DNA of 30,844 nucleotides from positions 1 through 30,844 of the forward strand of contig CAZSFZ010000024.1 in the NCBI GenBank assembly GCA_964606385.1. Reading direction: 5' to 3'. The notes under the pieces were generated by a model that saw nothing but the letters and a program-made list of their open reading frames with translations, made no database searches and had not been told where the DNA came from. A program made the translations under genes and the position numbers. Source of the stretch: Aquincolibacterium sp964606385. GTDB taxonomy: Bacteria > Omnitrophota > Omnitrophia > Omnitrophales > Aquincolibacteriaceae. Positions within the stretch are counted from its first letter, which is position 1. Every line of letters starts with the position of its first letter. Below are positions 22,119 to 29,764 of the stretch, piece by piece.

Positions 22119-25100
22119 ACAGATCAGGATCGTCTGGATCCCAAACCAGATCAAGAAAGACGGACGCATCGAGAAGCACGTCGAATTCGTGCGCGGGACC
22201 ACGCTCCGGGAATACCTGGACGAAACGAGGTTCACGTACGGCGAAGGCTGGCACATCGTCTCGGCGCGCTTTGGAAAGATCAAGGACGTAGACGCGCACA
22301 TCCCGGACGGAGACGACGAGATCCTGATTATGCGGGAGCTCAAGGACCCATTCTCGATCGGTATGGTGATCATGGCCTCGCTAGGGGCTTCGATCGCGAC
22401 GGCTGCAGCCTACGCGACGCTGGTCGGCACTCTTGCCATTCTCGCGGCCGTGGCCGTGGTCGGGTTCGCGATCTTCTCGGCATTTCAGAAACCGAAGCGC
22501 CCGAGTTTCGGCGCCTTTGGCGGAGCCGGCAGCGGGAGCCTGGAAGACAGCTCCCCGACATACGGATGGGACGGTGTCCGGACCGTCCAGGACGTCGGGA
22601 TCCCGGTCGGGCTTATTTACGGCACGCACAAGGTCGGCGGGAACATTATCAACCAGTACACCTGGAACGACGGGAACAAGGAATACCTCAACCTTTTGAT
22701 CGCGCTCGGGGAGGGCGAGATCGATAGCATTTCCGGGATCACAATCAATGACAACCCATACGAGAACTTCACAGGGCTCACGAAATACGAGCGCTACGGC
22801 ACGAACGACCAGACGATCATCGAAGGATTCGAGCAACTCCATAACGTGGTGGATGTGGGCGCGTCGCTTGTAAAGGACACCGGCTACGTTTACACAACCC
22901 AGGACGACGACGTCGAGGCCTTCGAGGTCGAGATCACGTGCCCCTACGGCCTCTATGAAGTGACGAACGGCGGGGACCAGGTCTCAACCTCTGCGAAATA
23001 CAAGGTCGAGTACAGGACGCATGGATCCGGGGACTATACGGATCTCGGGGAGCAGACGATCACGGACTCGTCCAGGACAACGGTCCGCAGGAAATACAGG
23101 AAAGAAGGGCTGACTCCCGGCAAATACGACATCCGTGTGACTAGGACCAGCGACGATTCCACGACCATGATCATCCGGGACCTTCGCTTAAACCGGATCG
23201 ATGAGATTAAGAACGAGGACCTGGCATACCCGAACACGGCGATTCTTGGCCTTAAACTTCTCGCGAACGACCAGCTCTCCGGAGCGGTGCCAAACATCAA
23301 CTGCATCGTTAAGGGTATGAAGATCAAGACCTACAAGGTCATGAACGGCGCCACGGAGGTGGACTATGACGATTACTACTGGGACTCCGCAACCTCGCAA
23401 TTTAAACTCTTAGAAGACGACACTGTCCTCACCTGGGACGGAGAAACCTATTCTACGGCCTACAGCGCGAACCCGGTCTGGATTATTTACGATCTGATCG
23501 TCAACAGCCGCTACGGCCTCGGCGAATTCATCGCCTCGACCTATATCGATCTCGCGCAGTTTGTCGAGATGGCAAAATACTGCGACGAGAAGGTTGCGGA
23601 CGGCGCCGGCGGATGGGAGAAACGCTTCGAGCTCCACGTGGTCCTTGACTCCGCGCATTCCGCGCTCGACATCCTGATCCAGCTCACAGCCTCGTTCCGG
23701 GCCTGGGTTTTTTACAGCGCCGGCACGATCAAACTCAAGATCGACAAGGCCGAGACGCCGACGCAAATGTTCGGAATGGGGAACATCATCGAAGGTTCAT
23801 TCCAGCAATCCTGGAAGGCTTTAAAAGACGTGCCGAACGTGATCGACGTTCAATACCTGGACGCCGCGAAAAACTACGAGCAAGAGATCGTCGCCTACAT
23901 CGACGAAACAAGCCTCGCCTCGAATCCGATGAGGAAGCGGTCCGTGCGCGTTTTCGTGACGAAGATGTCCCGCGCGGTCCGGGAAGCGCGCTATGCCCTT
24001 TTGATTTCGCAGTACATTCACCGGTCTATCAGTTTTAAAGCCTCCATTGACGCGATCGCGTGCCAGGCCGGGGACGTTATAAGCGTAACGCATGACGTGC
24101 CGAACTGGGGGAGCTCCGGGCGTGTAAAAAGTGGAACGGCGAACACGGTGGTCCTGGACCAGAGCGTAACGATCCAGGCGGGGGTGACCTACAAGGTGCA
24201 GTTGCGCCATGCCGCGGACGACACGATCGAGGAAAAGACGGTCACGACAGCGGCGAGCACCACGGCGACGCTTGCGATCTCCGGGACCTGGACCACGACA
24301 CCGGCAGCCGGGGACGTCTGGTTTTTCGGGGAAACGAGCGTCTATAAAAAGAACTTCCGAATCATCAGCATGCGCCGCGGCAAGGATAACGAGATCGAGA
24401 TACAAGCAATGGAGCATTCGACCCTCGTATTTGACGACACAGCGCCGACGCTCCCGGACTCGAACTACGCGGACCCAACAGCCGGGATCCCGAGCGTAGA
24501 GAACCTCGCGCTTACGGAACGGATCGTCAAGATGCCAGACGGCACGATCCAGAACGTGGTCGATGTCTGGTGGACGAAACCAGACACGAGCTCCTATCCT
24601 TTCAAGCAATGGCAGAAAGCCAAAATTTATTTGAGCGATAACGCCGGCACGACCTACGCGCTCCAGGGGGAAAGCGATGGGACATCCTTCGCGATCATGG
24701 CCGGGATCCAGGAGAACAAGACGTACAAGGTATGCGTGACGAGCGTCAACATGATCGGAGAAGAAAAATCGATCACGCTCTGCCCGACCGCGACGATCAC
24801 GGTCATGGGGAAAGCCGCGCCGCCGTCCGATGTGACCGGCTTCGCGTCCAGTTTTGCGAGCGATCACATCCACTTCACGTGGAACCACATCACGGACGTG
24901 GACCTGGACGGCTACGAAATCCGGGAACTGCCGTACTCGACCGCGCCCTGGTCTCTCGGCATTCCGATCGGGGACAGGGTCTCCCAAAATTCCTTTGATT
25001 ATTTCTTGATCACCTCGCTCGGGAACCGTTACTTTGCCATTAAAGCGATCGACACTTCCGGGAACTATTCGACGCAGGCGGCCTACGCGTCGCTTGTGAT

Positions 25101-25809
25101 CGTTGACCTTCCGAACCTGAACGTGATCAAGACGACGGACTTCGACCTGGACGATGGCGCGTTAAGCGGCGCAGCGGAACGTATCCAGTTTAAAGGCTAT
25201 TCCGAGGACTTCTACCGGACCGCGATCTCGCTCATGACGGCCGCGACGTGGGACGATGGCGGGACATGGGACGAAGCGGACGCTACCTGGGACGCTCCTG
25301 TGACGACCGAGGACGGCACCTATATCACGGAAGTGGTAGATCTTGGCGGGAACGTTGAGACCTCCGTCAATCTTTCGGTCGGGATTGCGAACACGAGCGG
25401 CGGCCGGCTCACAGCCTACATCGCATACTCCGATTCGGACGCGACACCGGACACGTGGGTCCCGTTTGCGAACGGGCAATACACCGGGCGTTATTTCCGT
25501 TTTAAGCTCGTCTTCTCAAGCGACGACGCAGACGAGACCGTCACGATCTATAAGATCAAAGCGGTCTTTGACGTCCCGGACAAAGAAGAATACGGGCTCG
25601 CTGTTGCGGTCGGGGGCACCGGCTGGACCACGATCACATTCACGGAATCCTATATCGAGATCAAAGCGCTGCTCGTGAGCGTCACTGGAGGCGCGCTAAT
25701 CGCGGAACTGGACCAGACAAATCTGCCGGCCTCCTTTGACGTCAAACTGAAGGACGGCGCAGGCAGTCAGCAGGCGGGAACTATTAACTGGTGGGCCAAA
25801 GGCTACTAA
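22111..25809 (+). CDS. Tail tip attachment protein, gpJ-like, with gpI-like N-terminus
   Basis: This is the largest gene (1232 residues). Residues about 1-80 look like a small beta-grasp-type domain. Residues 83-125 form a hydrophobic hairpin (FSIGMVIMASLGASIATAAA and AILAAVAVVGFAIFSAF) as in gpI-type proteins. The gpJ hub follows: GLIYGTHKVGGNIINQYTW, LIALGEGEIDSISGITINDNP, then GLKLLANDQLSGAVPNINC. Fibronectin type III-like repeats lie at about 790-1010 (PPSDVTGFASSFASDHIHF), and a beta-rich end follows. Fusion of I-like and J-like parts is inferred. It forms the central tail tip, probably with host contact at its C-terminus. Confidence 0.88.
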   Translation: MSKQIRIVWIPNQIKKDGRIEKHVEFVRGTTLREYLDETRFTYGEGWHIVSARFGKIKDVDAHIPDGDDEILIMRELKDPFSIGMVIMASLGASIATAAAYATLVGTLAILAAVAVVGFAIFSAFQKPKRPSFGAFGGAGSGSLEDSSPTYGWDGVRTVQDVGIPVGLIYGTHKVGGNIINQYTWNDGNKEYLNLLIALGEGEIDSISGITINDNPYENFTGLTKYERYGTNDQTIIEGFEQLHNVVDVGASLVKDTGYVYTTQDDDVEAFEVEITCPYGLYEVTNGGDQVSTSAKYKVEYRTHGSGDYTDLGEQTITDSSRTTVRRKYRKEGLTPGKYDIRVTRTSDDSTTMIIRDLRLNRIDEIKNEDLAYPNTAILGLKLLANDQLSGAVPNINCIVKGMKIKTYKVMNGATEVDYDDYYWDSATSQFKLLEDDTVLTWDGETYSTAYSANPVWIIYDLIVNSRYGLGEFIASTYIDLAQFVEMAKYCDEKVADGAGGWEKRFELHVVLDSAHSALDILIQLTASFRAWVFYSAGTIKLKIDKAETPTQMFGMGNIIEGSFQQSWKALKDVPNVIDVQYLDAAKNYEQEIVAYIDETSLASNPMRKRSVRVFVTKMSRAVREARYALLISQYIHRSISFKASIDAIACQAGDVISVTHDVPNWGSSGRVKSGTANTVVLDQSVTIQAGVTYKVQLRHAADDTIEEKTVTTAASTTATLAISGTWTTTPAAGDVWFFGETSVYKKNFRIISMRRGKDNEIEIQAMEHSTLVFDDTAPTLPDSNYADPTAGIPSVENLALTERIVKMPDGTIQNVVDVWWTKPDTSSYPFKQWQKAKIYLSDNAGTTYALQGESDGTSFAIMAGIQENKTYKVCVTSVNMIGEEKSITLCPTATITVMGKAAPPSDVTGFASSFASDHIHFTWNHITDVDLDGYEIRELPYSTAPWSLGIPIGDRVSQNSFDYFLITSLGNRYFAIKAIDTSGNYSTQAAYASLVIVDLPNLNVIKTTDFDLDDGALSGAAERIQFKGYSEDFYRTAISLMTAATWDDGGTWDEADATWDAPVTTEDGTYITEVVDLGGNVETSVNLSVGIANTSGGRLTAYIAYSDSDATPDTWVPFANGQYTGRYFRFKLVFSSDDADETVTIYKIKAVFDVPDKEEYGLAVAVGGTGWTTITFTESYIEIKALLVSVTGGALIAELDQTNLPASFDVKLKDGAGSQQAGTINWWAKGY

Positions 25810-25835
25810 CAAAATAAAACAAGGGGATCATTGCC

Positions 25836-27713
25836 ATGGGTAAATGCACATTCGCGGAATCAACAGGGATCGAATCAGAAAAACCTTTATCGAGCGGCGG
25901 TCTTAATTCTTCGGACATCCGGAACGCGCTCGGCGCTCTTTTTCAGGGCGATATGGGCGTGCTCCGTCCGCGTGCGCAATCGACCCCGGACATGACGATC
26001 CACGTGAACCCGGCGGCCCTAAACTCCTTCTTCCAACAGGTCTGGGGGACCGGAGACAGCCCGTTCACGTATGCTGGCGGGAACACATCCTCAATCACTG
26101 CCCCGAGCTCGCTACCGCGTATTGACATCGTATACCTGACCGCAGCCGGAGCGCTCGCGATCGTTACCGGGACAGAGGCCGTGACACCTGTCGCGGACTG
26201 GGAATCCTTACCGAAAGACGGTCTGCCGATCTGCCTCATTTATTGCAAGACCACAATGACCGCGATCCTGGACTACGAGGACAAGGACACCGACACGGAC
26301 CAGGGATATATTTATTCCGACGTCCGTCCGTTTTTGAATCTCGGAGGCGGAGCGTCCTTGGCAGACATGCAGACCGCACAGGACAATATCGCTCTCCTTG
26401 CTTTCCGTCTTGCGGTTCAAGGATCGCTGACCGTTCAGAAAATGGAAGACGGTATCGTTGACGAATACGAGGACGAGACTGGCGTGGACACAGGCGCGTC
26501 AACAGCGACCTATGACGCCAGCGGGGATTATTACTCGAACAATCAAGGAGACCAGACTGGAAGCGGGACGGCGTTAAGTGGTGGAGACGGAACTGGCTCT
26601 AACGTAATTCCAACAATGACATCGAATACAAATCCTTCAGGCGTGGCAAGCGCAAATAATGTTTATAATAGCCGGGAACCTTGGACAAGTATGCAAGGGT
26701 CTATAGTATCTCCAGGCTGGACATCTGGAGCAGGTGCGCCATCGTGGATAAAATATGCCTTTCCTTCTGGAACCACAAAAAAAGTTAATGGGTATAGACT
26801 CGGGACAAGTTATCCAAGTGAAGCACCAAAAGCGTGGAAACTTCAAGGATCGAATAATGATACGGATTGGACTGATCTTGACACGCAATCAGCGCAAACA
26901 GGATGGACAGACGGTGCTTATAGAACTTTTTCATTTACAAACTCAACCGCTTATCGATATTTTCGATTATATGTTACAGAAGGAAATAATGCCACATATA
27001 TACGAGTTGATGCCTTTGAATTGCTGGAATCAGCATCAAAAGACAATGCATTCGACGATTCCACATCTACCTACTGGCGTAGCTCGCAAACAAGCGGAAG
27101 CATCAGCGCCGCCGCCTACATCGGCTACGACTTCGGCGTCGGTGTGACCAAAGCGCTAACAGGTTTCACGATCAAACAGCACGCGGCGAATCAAGCGATT
27201 AACTCCGTCAAGGTCCAGCGGTCGGACAACGGCTCTTCTTGGACCGACGTCGCAACCGTAGCGATCACGGCGGATACGTCGCTTCAGACAAAATCCTTCA
27301 CGAACACCACAGCCGCACGGTACTGGCGCCTCCTCGCGAATGCAGAAACCGCGAGCGGATCCTGGGAGGTCGAGGAAGTGGGGCTCACGCTTTCGGAGGA
27401 CCTCGAACTGATCAGCGAATCCTTCGAGGCTGAAGCCACGCCGACGGAAGGCCGTGTCTGCATCTTCCTTGAGGAAGTGGACAGCATCACGCTCAACACG
27501 GATTTAAAAGCGTACGTATCGCGCGACGACGGAACGACCTGGACACAGATCACGCTGACGAACGAAGGCGAGTATGACAGCAGCAAGGACATCCTGTCCG
27601 GATCCGTGAGTGTTTCCTCACAGCCGAGCGATAAGACCATGCGCTACAAGATCATCACGGACAATCTCAAGGTCGTCAAAGTACACGGCGCGAGCCTTAG
27701 CTGGAAGGAGTAA
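25836..27713 (+). CDS. Tail fibre / receptor-binding protein with two discoidin-like domains
   Basis: This 625-residue protein begins with an N-terminal region that probably docks to the tail (SSGGLNSSDIRNALGALFQG, then MTIHVNPAALNSFFQQVWG). Two F5/8 type C (discoidin)-like domains follow in tandem: residues about 255-405 (KAWKLQGSNNDTDWTDLDT, YRYFRLYVTEGNNATYIRVD) and about 408-525 (VKVQRSDNGSSWTDVATVAI, ARYWRLLANAETASGSWEVE). Such domains often bind sugars or surface polymers, so receptor binding is likely. The first domain is encoded by DNA of much lower GC content. The last 90 residues form a separate beta domain. Confidence 0.82.
   Translation: MGKCTFAESTGIESEKPLSSGGLNSSDIRNALGALFQGDMGVLRPRAQSTPDMTIHVNPAALNSFFQQVWGTGDSPFTYAGGNTSSITAPSSLPRIDIVYLTAAGALAIVTGTEAVTPVADWESLPKDGLPICLIYCKTTMTAILDYEDKDTDTDQGYIYSDVRPFLNLGGGASLADMQTAQDNIALLAFRLAVQGSLTVQKMEDGIVDEYEDETGVDTGASTATYDASGDYYSNNQGDQTGSGTALSGGDGTGSNVIPTMTSNTNPSGVASANNVYNSREPWTSMQGSIVSPGWTSGAGAPSWIKYAFPSGTTKKVNGYRLGTSYPSEAPKAWKLQGSNNDTDWTDLDTQSAQTGWTDGAYRTFSFTNSTAYRYFRLYVTEGNNATYIRVDAFELLESASKDNAFDDSTSTYWRSSQTSGSISAAAYIGYDFGVGVTKALTGFTIKQHAANQAINSVKVQRSDNGSSWTDVATVAITADTSLQTKSFTNTTAARYWRLLANAETASGSWEVEEVGLTLSEDLELISESFEAEATPTEGRVCIFLEEVDSITLNTDLKAYVSRDDGTTWTQITLTNEGEYDSSKDILSGSVSVSSQPSDKTMRYKIITDNLKVVKVHGASLSWKE
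26590..27058 (+). other. Low-GC block carrying the first discoidin domain of the fibre
   Basis: GC content across 26641-27060 is about 42% by my count (for example 32% in 26941-27000), against about 60% just before and after. Codon choice shifts to A/T-ending codons (AAT, TAT, GGA, ACA). The block matches the limits of the first discoidin-like domain, while the second domain has normal composition. The reading frame stays open throughout. Confidence 0.75.
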
Positions 27714-27719
27714 AAGAAA

Positions 27720-27893
27720 ATGGCGGTGACAAGACTGGTCAACAGCACGGACAAGGAAAAGATCAAGAAGCGGGACAAAGCCCGGAAGAACTTCAAGGAC
27801 GGGATCTCCGGGGCCTCGAATGTGGCTCAACTCAAAAAGGTCGTTAAGGACCTCGCGGCCTACGTCTTCGGCGAAGACGCGACTGTCGCATGA
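27720..27893 (+). CDS. 57-residue basic protein
   Basis: A short frame starts six bases after the fibre gene stop and ends with TGA at 27891. The protein is highly basic in the first half (KEKIKKRDKARKNFKDG) and helical in the second (VAQLKKVVKDLAAYVFGE). It fills the gap between the fibre and the next gene with coding-like composition. It may be a small fibre-assembly or lysis-region protein, but nothing specific supports either role. Confidence 0.55.
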   Translation: MAVTRLVNSTDKEKIKKRDKARKNFKDGISGASNVAQLKKVVKDLAAYVFGEDATVA

Positions 27894-27918
27894 TTTGGAA
27901 AAATAAATTTACCGAGTC

Positions 27919-28353
27919 ATGAGCGAGAAACAGAATACAGAAAAAGGAGATGCGGACCCTGTGGTGATCCCGTGCGAGCAGAAAGACAACATCGAGACGC
28001 TATACAAAATGGCGAACGAGAACAAAGACAAGCTCCACAATATCGAGGTGAAGCAAGCGCAGATTGCAGGAGACGTGTCTCACATAAAATCCCGCCTCGA
28101 TAACGGGATGAGCCACAGCATCGCGAACATTAACAAGATCGTAACCGCCCTCGAGCCTGTCATTGCCTACCACGCGGAATTCATCAAGAAAGCAGAAGCG
28201 GAAGATCTGATCGCAAAAAACAAACACCACGCCAGGATCGTCGGAAAGATCGAGGACATCGGATGGTGGATCTCAAAAATAGTTTTGTTCGCTCTCATGG
28301 TCGCTTTAGCCGGCGTCATTGTTTGGGCGGCCGCGAACGGATGGAAACCATAA
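27919..28353 (+). CDS. Coiled-coil protein with C-terminal membrane segment (holin/XhlA-like)
   Basis: This 144-residue protein has an N-terminal hydrophilic region, a coiled coil at about 22-60 (NIETLYKMANENKDKLHNIE), a second helix, and a single membrane segment near the C-terminus (about 117-137, ISKIVLFALMVALAGVIVW). This matches the layout of XhlA-type haemolysin-associated proteins near phage lysis genes. It would be anchored in the inner membrane with most of the protein in the cytoplasm. The start has only a weak ribosome site in an A/T-rich gap. A structural role is also possible. Confidence 0.6.
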   Translation: MSEKQNTEKGDADPVVIPCEQKDNIETLYKMANENKDKLHNIEVKQAQIAGDVSHIKSRLDNGMSHSIANINKIVTALEPVIAYHAEFIKKAEAEDLIAKNKHHARIVGKIEDIGWWISKIVLFALMVALAGVIVWAAANGWKP

Positions 28354-28363
28354 AGAGGTGACC

Positions 28364-28576
28364 GTGGAAGGTGACCTGAAGTGCCGGAAAGAGATCGGAT
28401 GCCACGCATGCCCTATCGCTTTTCTGCAGGAAGACCTCCGGATGTTCCGCCACGCGCTGGTCCAGTTTATGGTTGAGGCTCCGGTGAACGGAAAGCGGCT
28501 CCAAGACATGGCAAGAAGCATGAAAACAAAGATCGATACCTGGATCGAACCGAGGGAGGGCTCTCAAAATGGCTGA
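28364..28576 (+). CDS. Small cysteine-containing hypothetical protein
   Basis: The 70-residue protein starts at GTG 28364, five bases after GAGG; GTG at 28358 is an in-frame alternative and the frame extends back into the previous gene. It has CRKEIGCHACPIAF near the start (three cysteines) and helices after it (EDLRMFRHALVQFM, KRLQDMARSMKTKIDTWI). It lies between two membrane-protein genes in the lysis region and overlaps the next by eight bases. The cysteines suggest metal or disulfide binding. Function unknown. Confidence 0.55.
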   Translation: MEGDLKCRKEIGCHACPIAFLQEDLRMFRHALVQFMVEAPVNGKRLQDMARSMKTKIDTWIEPREGSQNG

Positions 28577-28832
28577 AGAATTTAAATGGAATAAGTTTTT
28601 TTCTGGCCTCGTGGATCCCACGGCCTATTTTAAGACGCTCGCGATCATCCTCCGGATCTGCATCGCGGCCTTGATCGTGTTCGGGATCTACCTCCTGGGC
28701 GTCCGGATCCACGCCTGGCTCACGCCGAAGAAACCGCAGCCGGCCGTCTTTACCGTAAACGACCAGGTCGGAGGCGAGGTCCGGAACTCCGCAGACCAGA
28801 AGCAGACGAAGTTCGGGATCCTTAATTTTTAA
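28569..28832 (+). CDS. Small single-span membrane protein
   Basis: This 87-residue protein has a hydrophobic span at about 22-45 (TLAIILRICIAALIVFGIYLLG) after a short N-terminal segment, then a basic and polar tail. GAGGGAGGG upstream is a strong ribosome site. Position in the last operon genes and the topology fit a holin or inner-membrane spanin-like protein, but one span and no family pattern leave this open. It shares one base (TAATG) with the next gene. Confidence 0.6.
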   Translation: MAEEFKWNKFFSGLVDPTAYFKTLAIILRICIAALIVFGIYLLGVRIHAWLTPKKPQPAVFTVNDQVGGEVRNSADQKQTKFGILNF

Positions 28833-29191
28833 TGGCTCATTTCTCAAGCCCCCTCACCGTCACGAAGATAGACGAGCGGCTCTGGGTCGTTGAGATCCCG
28901 TTCCGCTATTACATCGGACCGGACGAGATCTCCTACATTGACGTCCCGGACGGAACCCTGACAGACTTCGCCTCCGTCCCGCGGATCCTGTGGCCGATCG
29001 TCTCACCGGACGGAAAGCATACCCAGGCCGCGGTCCTGCACGACTATCTCTACAAGAGCCACATCAAGAGCAGGAAGGAATCAGACGAGATCTTCCTGGA
29101 GGCGATGGCGGTGCTCGGCGTCTCGGCCGTCCTCCGCCAGATCATGTTCTGGTCGGTGCGTCTCTTTGGCCTCAAGGCATGGAAGGACTGA
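28832..29191 (+). CDS. DUF1353 family phage protein
   Basis: This 119-residue protein shows the DUF1353 pattern: beta strands at the start (WVVEIPFRYYIG), then VPDGTLTDFASVPRILWPIVSP, AAVLHDYLYK and SDEIFLEAMAVLGVSAVLRQIMFWSVRLFG. The conserved HD and DFAS residues are present. The function of the family is unknown, though members often lie near phage lysis genes. It is the last gene of the rightward operon; a terminator follows at 29257. Confidence 0.85.
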   Translation: MAHFSSPLTVTKIDERLWVVEIPFRYYIGPDEISYIDVPDGTLTDFASVPRILWPIVSPDGKHTQAAVLHDYLYKSHIKSRKESDEIFLEAMAVLGVSAVLRQIMFWSVRLFGLKAWKD

Positions 29192-29256
29192 CCTTATGAA
29201 ACGGACGCGGCCTCCGGACGAACAGAAAGCGCGTGAAGACAGGAAGACAAAGAAGG

Positions 29257-29285
29257 GCGATCCTAACGGGTCGCATTTTTTATTT
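29257..29285 (+). terminator. Rho-independent terminator of the late operon
   Basis: GCGATCC (29257-29263) pairs with GGGTCGC (29268-29274), seven pairs with one G-T wobble, around TAAC. ATTTTTTATTT follows. It stands 65 bases after the DUF1353 stop and lies where the convergent minus-strand gene ends, whose stop codon is in the hairpin. Confidence 0.8.
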
Positions 29286-29502
29286 CGCGGCGCTCGAGAA
29301 AACGGTGGCCGGCGAGATCAAAACAAGTGGTCTGTTTACCGTCCGGATCCGTGGTGACCTTGACCTGGGGGATCCCGTAGGAGAACCGGATCATCCCGTC
29401 CTTGACCTCGGTTTTAAGCGTTTCTGGCTTTGGAGCCACGAATTTCTCTTTTTTCTTGCGCGCATTTAAGCCAGGACGCGCGATCTTGACCCGCCGAGGC
29501 AT
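29263..29502 (-). CDS. Small basic protein, minus strand, own promoter
   Basis: The 79-residue protein has a strongly basic start (RPGLNARKKKEK) and a beta-like second half (GMIRFSYGIPQVKVTTDPDG, CFDLAGHRFLERREIK). It is preceded on its strand by GGAAAGGAG, a strong ribosome site, and by a plausible promoter. It runs opposite to the late operon in the gap before the integrase. I do not recognise the family. Placement beside att suggests a regulator, excisionase or accessory gene carried independently; the lack of a helix-turn-helix pattern argues against an ordinary repressor. Confidence 0.6.
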   Translation of the reverse strand: MPRRVKIARPGLNARKKKEKFVAPKPETLKTEVKDGMIRFSYGIPQVKVTTDPDGKQTTCFDLAGHRFLERREIKNATR

Positions 29503-29535
29503 ACGAGTAGGGGCTCCTTTCCGGTTTTTGAATAG

Positions 29536-29560
29536 CGCATTTTATCGCATTTTAACGCAT
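29536..29560. repeat. Three CGCAT(TTTA) direct repeats with 10-bp period
   Basis: CGCAT begins at 29536, 29546 and 29556, the first two followed by TTTA. The 10-base period places the copies on the same face of the helix, as in excisionase or regulator sites. The same repeats provide the -10-like TAAAAT of the minus-strand promoter. Confidence 0.6.
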
Positions 29561-29577
29561 CCCGCCATACCCCACAA
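29549..29577 (-). promoter_or_regulatory. Putative promoter of the minus-strand small gene
   Basis: On the minus strand, TTGTGG (plus 29572-29577) and TAAAAT (plus 29549-29554) are 17 bases apart. The -10 matches consensus in five of six positions, the -35 only in its first three. A second TAAAAT lies 10 bases further on. Confidence 0.45.
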
Positions 29578-29584
29578 CGTGGGG
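29570..29584. repeat. Perfect inverted repeat, possible operator
   Basis: CCCCAC and GTGGGG flank a three-base AAC centre. The repeat covers the -35 element of the putative minus-strand promoter and lies next to the phased CGCAT repeats, so it could be an operator. It lacks a T-tract, so a terminator is unlikely. Confidence 0.5.
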
Positions 29585-29603
29585 CAAGGATCGCTTCGGA
29601 TCC

Positions 29604-29628
29604 ATCGGTAGCAATATCAGTAGCAGTA
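29604..29628. repeat. Integrase arm-type repeat 1 (two GTAGCA units)
   Basis: This 25-base element starts ATCGGTAGCA and ends CAGTAGCAGTA. It matches the element at 29768-29792 at 21 of 25 positions. Each copy has two GTAGCA units 13 bases apart, as expected for paired arm-type integrase sites. Confidence 0.6.
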
Positions 29629-29639
29629 GACCGCCAAAA

Positions 29640-29670
29640 TTGACAAAAAAAGGCAAAACAATGCTAATAT
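29640..29670 (+). promoter_or_regulatory. Putative plus-strand promoter in the att region
   Basis: TTGACA (29640-29645) is a perfect -35. TAATAT (29665-29670) with TG one base before it forms an extended -10; the spacer is 19 bases, slightly long. A start near 29677 would begin right at a hairpin. No coding frame follows before the integrase, which runs the other way. Confidence 0.5.
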
Positions 29671-29676
29671 ATAGAA

Positions 29677-29747
29677 GGCTCCACGAGGGAGCCCAAAATC
29701 CTCGAGGGGCCGGGATGGTTTCGATTCCCGTATCCCGCTCCATTTTT
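29677..29747 (+). ncRNA. Possible small RNA in the attachment region
   Basis: Downstream of the promoter comes GGCTCC-ACGAG-GGAGCC (29677-29693), a single-stranded A-rich linker, then CGGGAT (29711-29716) pairing with ATCCCG (29732-29737), and CTCCATTTTTG. The last hairpin and T5 could end a transcript of about 70 bases. No open frame of note is contained. The right part also resembles a tRNA 3' end, so this may instead be part of an attachment site. Confidence 0.35.
29711..29742 (+). other. Probable attP core resembling a tRNA 3' end
   Basis: TTCGATT (29720-29726) sits where a T-loop would be, followed by CCCGT, ATCCCGC, T and CCA at 29740-29742. The spacing is exactly that of a tRNA 3' end from T-loop to CCA. 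No matching acceptor 5' half (GCGGGAT) is visible upstream, so it is not a complete tRNA, and one T-stem pair is mismatched. Short inverted repeats CGGGA/TCCCG (29711-29715 and 29726-29730) could be core integrase sites. It lies between two arm-type repeats next to the integrase. Confidence 0.5.
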
Positions 29748-29764
29748 GTAGAGACGATTGAAAA

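Noticed and set aside
23821..24987. Minus-strand frame of 388 residues opposite the gpJ-like gene
   Set aside because: Arg/Asp/Val-rich antisense translation without domain pattern or ribosome site.
29196..29357. Plus-strand frame of 53 residues after the DUF1353 gene
   Set aside because: The late-operon terminator at 29257 lies inside it, it has no ribosome site, and the minus-strand gene with a strong ribosome site covers the same bases.
29233..29469. Plus-strand frame of 78 residues
   Set aside because: It is the opposite-strand shadow of the minus-strand gene 29263-29502 and has no ribosome site.
29677..29742. Complete tRNA gene
   Set aside because: The 3' half has tRNA geometry, but no matching acceptor 5' half, D-arm or anticodon arm can be built upstream, and one T-stem pair is mismatched.
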